Source: Prevotellaceae bacterium UBA1746 (GTDB lineage: Bacteria > Bacteroidota > Bacteroidia > Bacteroidales > Bacteroidaceae). From it: a DNA stretch of 64,000 nt. How positions within the stretch are numbered: the stretch's first letter is position 1; every line of letters begins with the position of its first letter. The position numbers were made by a program, and so were the translations under genes. The notes under the pieces were generated by a model, which saw only the letters and a program-made list of their open reading frames with translations, ran no database searches and was not told the origin of the DNA. Location of the stretch: NCBI GenBank assembly GCA_002314875.1, contig DCHS01000049.1:82897-146896 (forward strand), read 5' to 3'. Positions 61,022 through 64,000 of this stretch are shown here, one piece after another.

Positions 61022-62623
61022 ATGAAGACATCACTTTTGACACTTGCCGTACTGATGCCCTGCGCTGCAGCTGCGCAAAAACAGTACAACGTTCTCTACA
61101 TCATGACGGACGATCATACTGCCCAGATGATGTCCTGTTATGACAAGACAAACGTGTCAACACCCAATCTTGATCGTATTGCCAATGATGGTGTGCGTTT
61201 CGTCAATAGTTATGTGGCCAATTCTTTGAGTGGTCCCTCTCGTGCTTGTATGATTACCGGTAAGCACAGTCATGCCAACGGTTTCACCAACAATGAGCAC
61301 GGCGTTTTCGATGGTAGTCAGCAGACAATGCCCAAACTCCTTCAGGCTGCCGGTTACAGCACCGCGCTGATTGGTAAGTGGCATCTCGTGAGCACTCCGA
61401 CGGGTTTTGATCATTATGAAATCATCCCCGGACAGGGTGAGTATTACAATCCGACTTTCATTACAATGGATGGTAATACCCATATTGAAAAGGGTTATCT
61501 TACAAACCTGCTGACCGATAAGGCCATCGAATGGCTTGATGCTGCCCGTGCTCAGAAAAATGCAGATGGAACGCAGAAGCCTTTCGCTCTCTTCCTTCAT
61601 GAGAAGGCATGCCACCGTGACTGGTTGCCAGAAATCAAGTACCTCCACGAGTATGAAGATGTCACATTCCCCCTGCCTCACGACTTCAATGATAACTTCG
61701 AAGGCCGTCTTGCTGCTGCAGATCAGGAAATGAACATTGGTTCCGATCACGACATGACAATGGATTACGACATCAAGATGTACGATGCCAACAATCCTTC
61801 TCGTCTTGCAGAGACCTATCTAAGCTATTTGGGCCGTTTGGACTCTAAGGACCGTGCTGCTTACGATCAGTTCTACGATTCCCTCGCCGTTGATTTCCGC
61901 AGCCGCCATCTTACAGGGCAGGCCCTCAAGGAATTCAAGTACCAGCGTTTTATGCGCGACTACGCCAAGGTCCTCAAAACTTTTGATGACAATGTAGGTC
62001 GTTTGCTGGATTACCTTGATACTACAGGTCTCAGCGAAAACACCCTCGTTGTTTACACCAGTGACCAGGGATTCTACATGGGCGAACATGGTTGGTTCGA
62101 TAAGCGTTTCATGTATGAAGAGAGCTTCAATACTCCTCTCGTGATGCGTATGCCGACGAAGTTTGAAGGAAATGTGGCTCATGGCGATATTACCGAGATG
62201 GTACAGAATATCGACTATGCTCCTACCTTCCTCGACCTTGCTGGTGTGGAAATTCCTGAGGATATTCAGGGTGTGAGCTTGTTACCTCTTCTTGAAGGAC
62301 AGCACCCCAAGAACTGGCGTCAGTCTATCTATTACCATTACCACGAATATCCTGCAGAACATAAGGTTCGCCGTCACTATGGTGTTCGTACCGCCGATGG
62401 CTGGAAACTGGTTCATTTCTACCCCGTTGCTGCAGAAGACACTCTCGATGCCCAGAAGATTGACGCTTGGGAAATGTACGATCTTAACACCGATCCCGGT
62501 GAAACACATAATCTTTACGGCCAGAAGGGTACAGAAAAGCAACTTAAGCGCCTTCGCAAGGAACTGAAGAAGTTGCAGATTCAGTACAACGACCCCATTT
62601 TGGAGACCTATCCTATCAAGTAA
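61022..62623 (+). CDS. Serine-type sulfatase, secreted
   Basis: A 533-residue S1-family sulfatase with a Sec signal (LLTLAVLMPCAAAAQ). The formylglycine motif is SGPSRACMITG near 60-70, with serine at the modified position (SxPSR type), so maturation needs an anaerobic sulfatase-maturating enzyme encoded elsewhere. Metal residues lie in IMTDDHTAQ near 28-36 and VVYTSDQGFYMGEHGW near 341-356; ALIGKWHL is also conserved. Substrate is probably a sulfated host or plant glycan. ATG 61022 is used; 60986 would bury the signal peptide. Confidence 0.9.
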   Translation: MKTSLLTLAVLMPCAAAAQKQYNVLYIMTDDHTAQMMSCYDKTNVSTPNLDRIANDGVRFVNSYVANSLSGPSRACMITGKHSHANGFTNNEHGVFDGSQQTMPKLLQAAGYSTALIGKWHLVSTPTGFDHYEIIPGQGEYYNPTFITMDGNTHIEKGYLTNLLTDKAIEWLDAARAQKNADGTQKPFALFLHEKACHRDWLPEIKYLHEYEDVTFPLPHDFNDNFEGRLAAADQEMNIGSDHDMTMDYDIKMYDANNPSRLAETYLSYLGRLDSKDRAAYDQFYDSLAVDFRSRHLTGQALKEFKYQRFMRDYAKVLKTFDDNVGRLLDYLDTTGLSENTLVVYTSDQGFYMGEHGWFDKRFMYEESFNTPLVMRMPTKFEGNVAHGDITEMVQNIDYAPTFLDLAGVEIPEDIQGVSLLPLLEGQHPKNWRQSIYYHYHEYPAEHKVRRHYGVRTADGWKLVHFYPVAAEDTLDAQKIDAWEMYDLNTDPGETHNLYGQKGTEKQLKRLRKELKKLQIQYNDPILETYPIK

Positions 62624-62638
62624 AGTCTCTGTCAACTA

Positions 62639-62646
62639 TATATTTG
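62639..62646 (+). promoter_or_regulatory. Possible -7 element of glmM
   Basis: TATATTTG at 62639-62646, 34 bases before the ATG; no -33 match, so weak. Confidence 0.35.
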
Positions 62647-62680
62647 TGTATAAAAAGTCTTCGGACAAATCCACCTTAAT

Positions 62681-64000
62681 ATGACCTTAATTAAATCGAT
62701 TTCCGGTTTCCGCGGTACCATTGGCGGCCGCACGGGTGACACTTTGAACCCCGTAGATATCGCCAAGTCTGTTTCTGCTTATGCAAGTCTTCGTGAGGCT
62801 GTCATTAACCGTAAGTATCGTCGCAAGATTGTTGTAGGTCGCGACGCTCGTATTTCCGGTGAAATGGTAAGTCATGTTGTTTGCGGTACCTTGATGGGTA
62901 TGGGCTTTGACGTTGTTAACATCGGCCTTGCTTCAACCCCCACAACAGAACTTGCAGTTACAATGGAAAATGCATGTGGTGGTATTATTGTTACTGCCAG
63001 CCACAACCCCCGTCAGTGGAATGCACTCAAGTTCTTGAACGAAAAGGGTGAGTTCCTTCCCCCTGCAGAGGCTGCAGAAGTTGTTCGTCGTGCCAATGCC
63101 GATGATTATGAGTTCGTTGACGTTGACAGCCTCGGCTGCTACACCAAGAACTTTACTTTCGATCAGCGTCATGTAGAACTTGTTAAGTACCTTGAGCTTG
63201 TCGATGTTGAGGCTATTCGCCGTTCACACTTCACCGTTGCTCTTGATGCTGTAAACTCTGTCGGTGGTGTTATCGTTCCCAAGCTCCTTGGCCAGCTCGG
63301 TGTTACCCAGGTGACCCTTCTGAACTGCGAACCTACTGGTGACTTTGCTCACAATCCCGAGCCTTTGAAGGAAAATCTTACCGAGATCCGCAACTTGATG
63401 CGTAAGGGACGTCATGACGTCGGTTTCGTCGTAGACCCCGATGTTGACCGTCTTGCTCTTGTTTGTGAAGATGGTTCTATGTTCGGTGAAGAAAATACCC
63501 TCGTTGTCTGCGCAGACTATATTCTCCAGCATACTCCTGGTAATACCGTCAGCAACCTCAGTTCTACCCGTGGTCTCCGCGATGTTACAGAAAAGTATGG
63601 CTGTAACTATTGCCCCGCTGCTGTTGGTGAAGTAAACGTAGTAACTAAGATGCGTGAAACGGGTGCTGTTATCGGTGGTGAAGGTAATGGTGGTGTTATC
63701 TATCCTACTGCTCACAATGGCCGTGATGCTCTCGTAGGTATTGCACTTATCCTGACCTATCTTGCTAAGACCGGTATGAAGGCAACCGAACTCCGCGACA
63801 GCCTTCCCCAGTACTATATCTCCAAGAATCGTATCGACCTCGATCCTAAGACCGATATCTTTGCCCTTCTCAATAAGGTTAAGGAAATCTACAAGGACGA
63901 ACAAATCACTGATATCGATGGTGTAAAGATCGACTTCGCAGATAAGTGGGTTCACCTCCGCAAGTCCAACACAGAGCCTATCATCCGCGTTTATTCCGAG
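62681..64000 (+). CDS. glmM: Phosphoglucosamine mutase, 3' end beyond the window
   Basis: Converts glucosamine-6-phosphate to glucosamine-1-phosphate for peptidoglycan and LPS precursors. 440 codons are open to the last base, about 20 short of the usual length. The phosphoserine loop is TASHNP (Ser107), the Mg site DPDVDR starts at Asp252, the sugar loop GEGNGGV lies near 333-339 and the phosphate loop RKSNTEPIIRVY is near the end. Start MTLIKSISGFRGTIGG is typical of Bacteroidales members. The related phosphomannomutase function cannot be fully excluded. Confidence 0.92.
   Translation, partial: MTLIKSISGFRGTIGGRTGDTLNPVDIAKSVSAYASLREAVINRKYRRKIVVGRDARISGEMVSHVVCGTLMGMGFDVVNIGLASTPTTELAVTMENACGGIIVTASHNPRQWNALKFLNEKGEFLPPAEAAEVVRRANADDYEFVDVDSLGCYTKNFTFDQRHVELVKYLELVDVEAIRRSHFTVALDAVNSVGGVIVPKLLGQLGVTQVTLLNCEPTGDFAHNPEPLKENLTEIRNLMRKGRHDVGFVVDPDVDRLALVCEDGSMFGEENTLVVCADYILQHTPGNTVSNLSSTRGLRDVTEKYGCNYCPAAVGEVNVVTKMRETGAVIGGEGNGGVIYPTAHNGRDALVGIALILTYLAKTGMKATELRDSLPQYYISKNRIDLDPKTDIFALLNKVKEIYKDEQITDIDGVKIDFADKWVHLRKSNTEPIIRVYSE

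Noticed and set aside
50030..62623. A sulfated-glycan degradation cluster
   Set aside because: The two LTA-synthase-like proteins are membrane phosphotransferase types, not true sulfatases; only the gene at 61022 has the formylglycine motif.

Overview
The window looks like a chromosomal segment of a Bacteroidales bacterium, probably Prevotellaceae or a close relative. Three things point there. Promoters repeatedly fit the Bacteroidota sigma pattern TTTG, about 20 bases, then TAnnTTTG. Gene starts lack clear Shine-Dalgarno sequences. The gene content (BspA-like repeats, GH92 mannosidases, DUF4254 next to GT9, the family-specific malate dehydrogenase, sulfatases) is typical of the order. I see no phage, insertion sequence or CRISPR array. 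The region is mostly conserved core genome with surface and glycan genes mixed in.

Layout. 1-1778: end of rpsT, then ruvB-ybeY. 1964-3169 (minus): a lipoprotein tyrosine-phosphatase-like enzyme. 3588-11057: a long same-strand run of topA, aroK, speA, ung, a GH18-type endoglycosidase and a DUF3109 protein, headed by a promoter and a long hairpin leader. 11158-14619: tRNA-Gln(TTG), a Wzx-like flippase, an M16 peptidase and a NUDIX hydrolase. 14708-18118: pnp, then an HU-like/winged-helix fusion with a 270-base leader. 18500-22627: a 1262-residue coiled-coil lipoprotein with strongly biased codons and an elaborately folded leader. 22664-29332: a small lipoprotein, then sufC-sufD-sufS-rnhB-priA. 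29404-34907: frr, rsgA, a GH92 mannosidase and a BspA-like repeat protein.

35061-41516: a receiver/PEP-synthase-like fusion (minus), a HAD phosphatase, gdhA (minus) and mdh. 41577-42241: a non-core interval with degenerate 22-base tandem repeats and a small minus-strand transcription unit encoding a possible 41-residue protein. 42284-49869: envelope genes, including two paralogous lipid A acyltransferases, an outer-membrane barrel, a GT9 glycosyltransferase, DUF4254 and an HD-domain protein. 50030-56381: two LTA-synthase-family membrane enzymes flanking a second GH92 enzyme. 56458-64000: a ClpB lacking its N-domain (minus), an alanine/glycine symporter, a YbjN-like protein, a second 22-base repeat array, a serine-type sulfatase and glmM, which runs off the end.

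How the genes work together. The housekeeping genes cover DNA topology and repair (topA, ruvB, ung, priA, rnhB), RNA metabolism (pnp, ybeY, frr, rsgA), Fe-S assembly, nitrogen and carbon flow (gdhA, mdh, speA, aroK) and amino-sugar supply (glmM). The accessory layer builds and decorates the outer envelope and attacks host-type glycans: GH18 and GH92 together fit high-mannose N-glycan breakdown, and the sulfatase fits sulfated glycans. No susC/susD pair is present, so these are not a classical polysaccharide utilisation locus. The most unusual items are the 22-base repeat family, the structured leaders, the receiver/ATP-grasp fusion, a sufCDS operon with a shortened SufD and no sufB beside it, and the N-domain-less ClpB.
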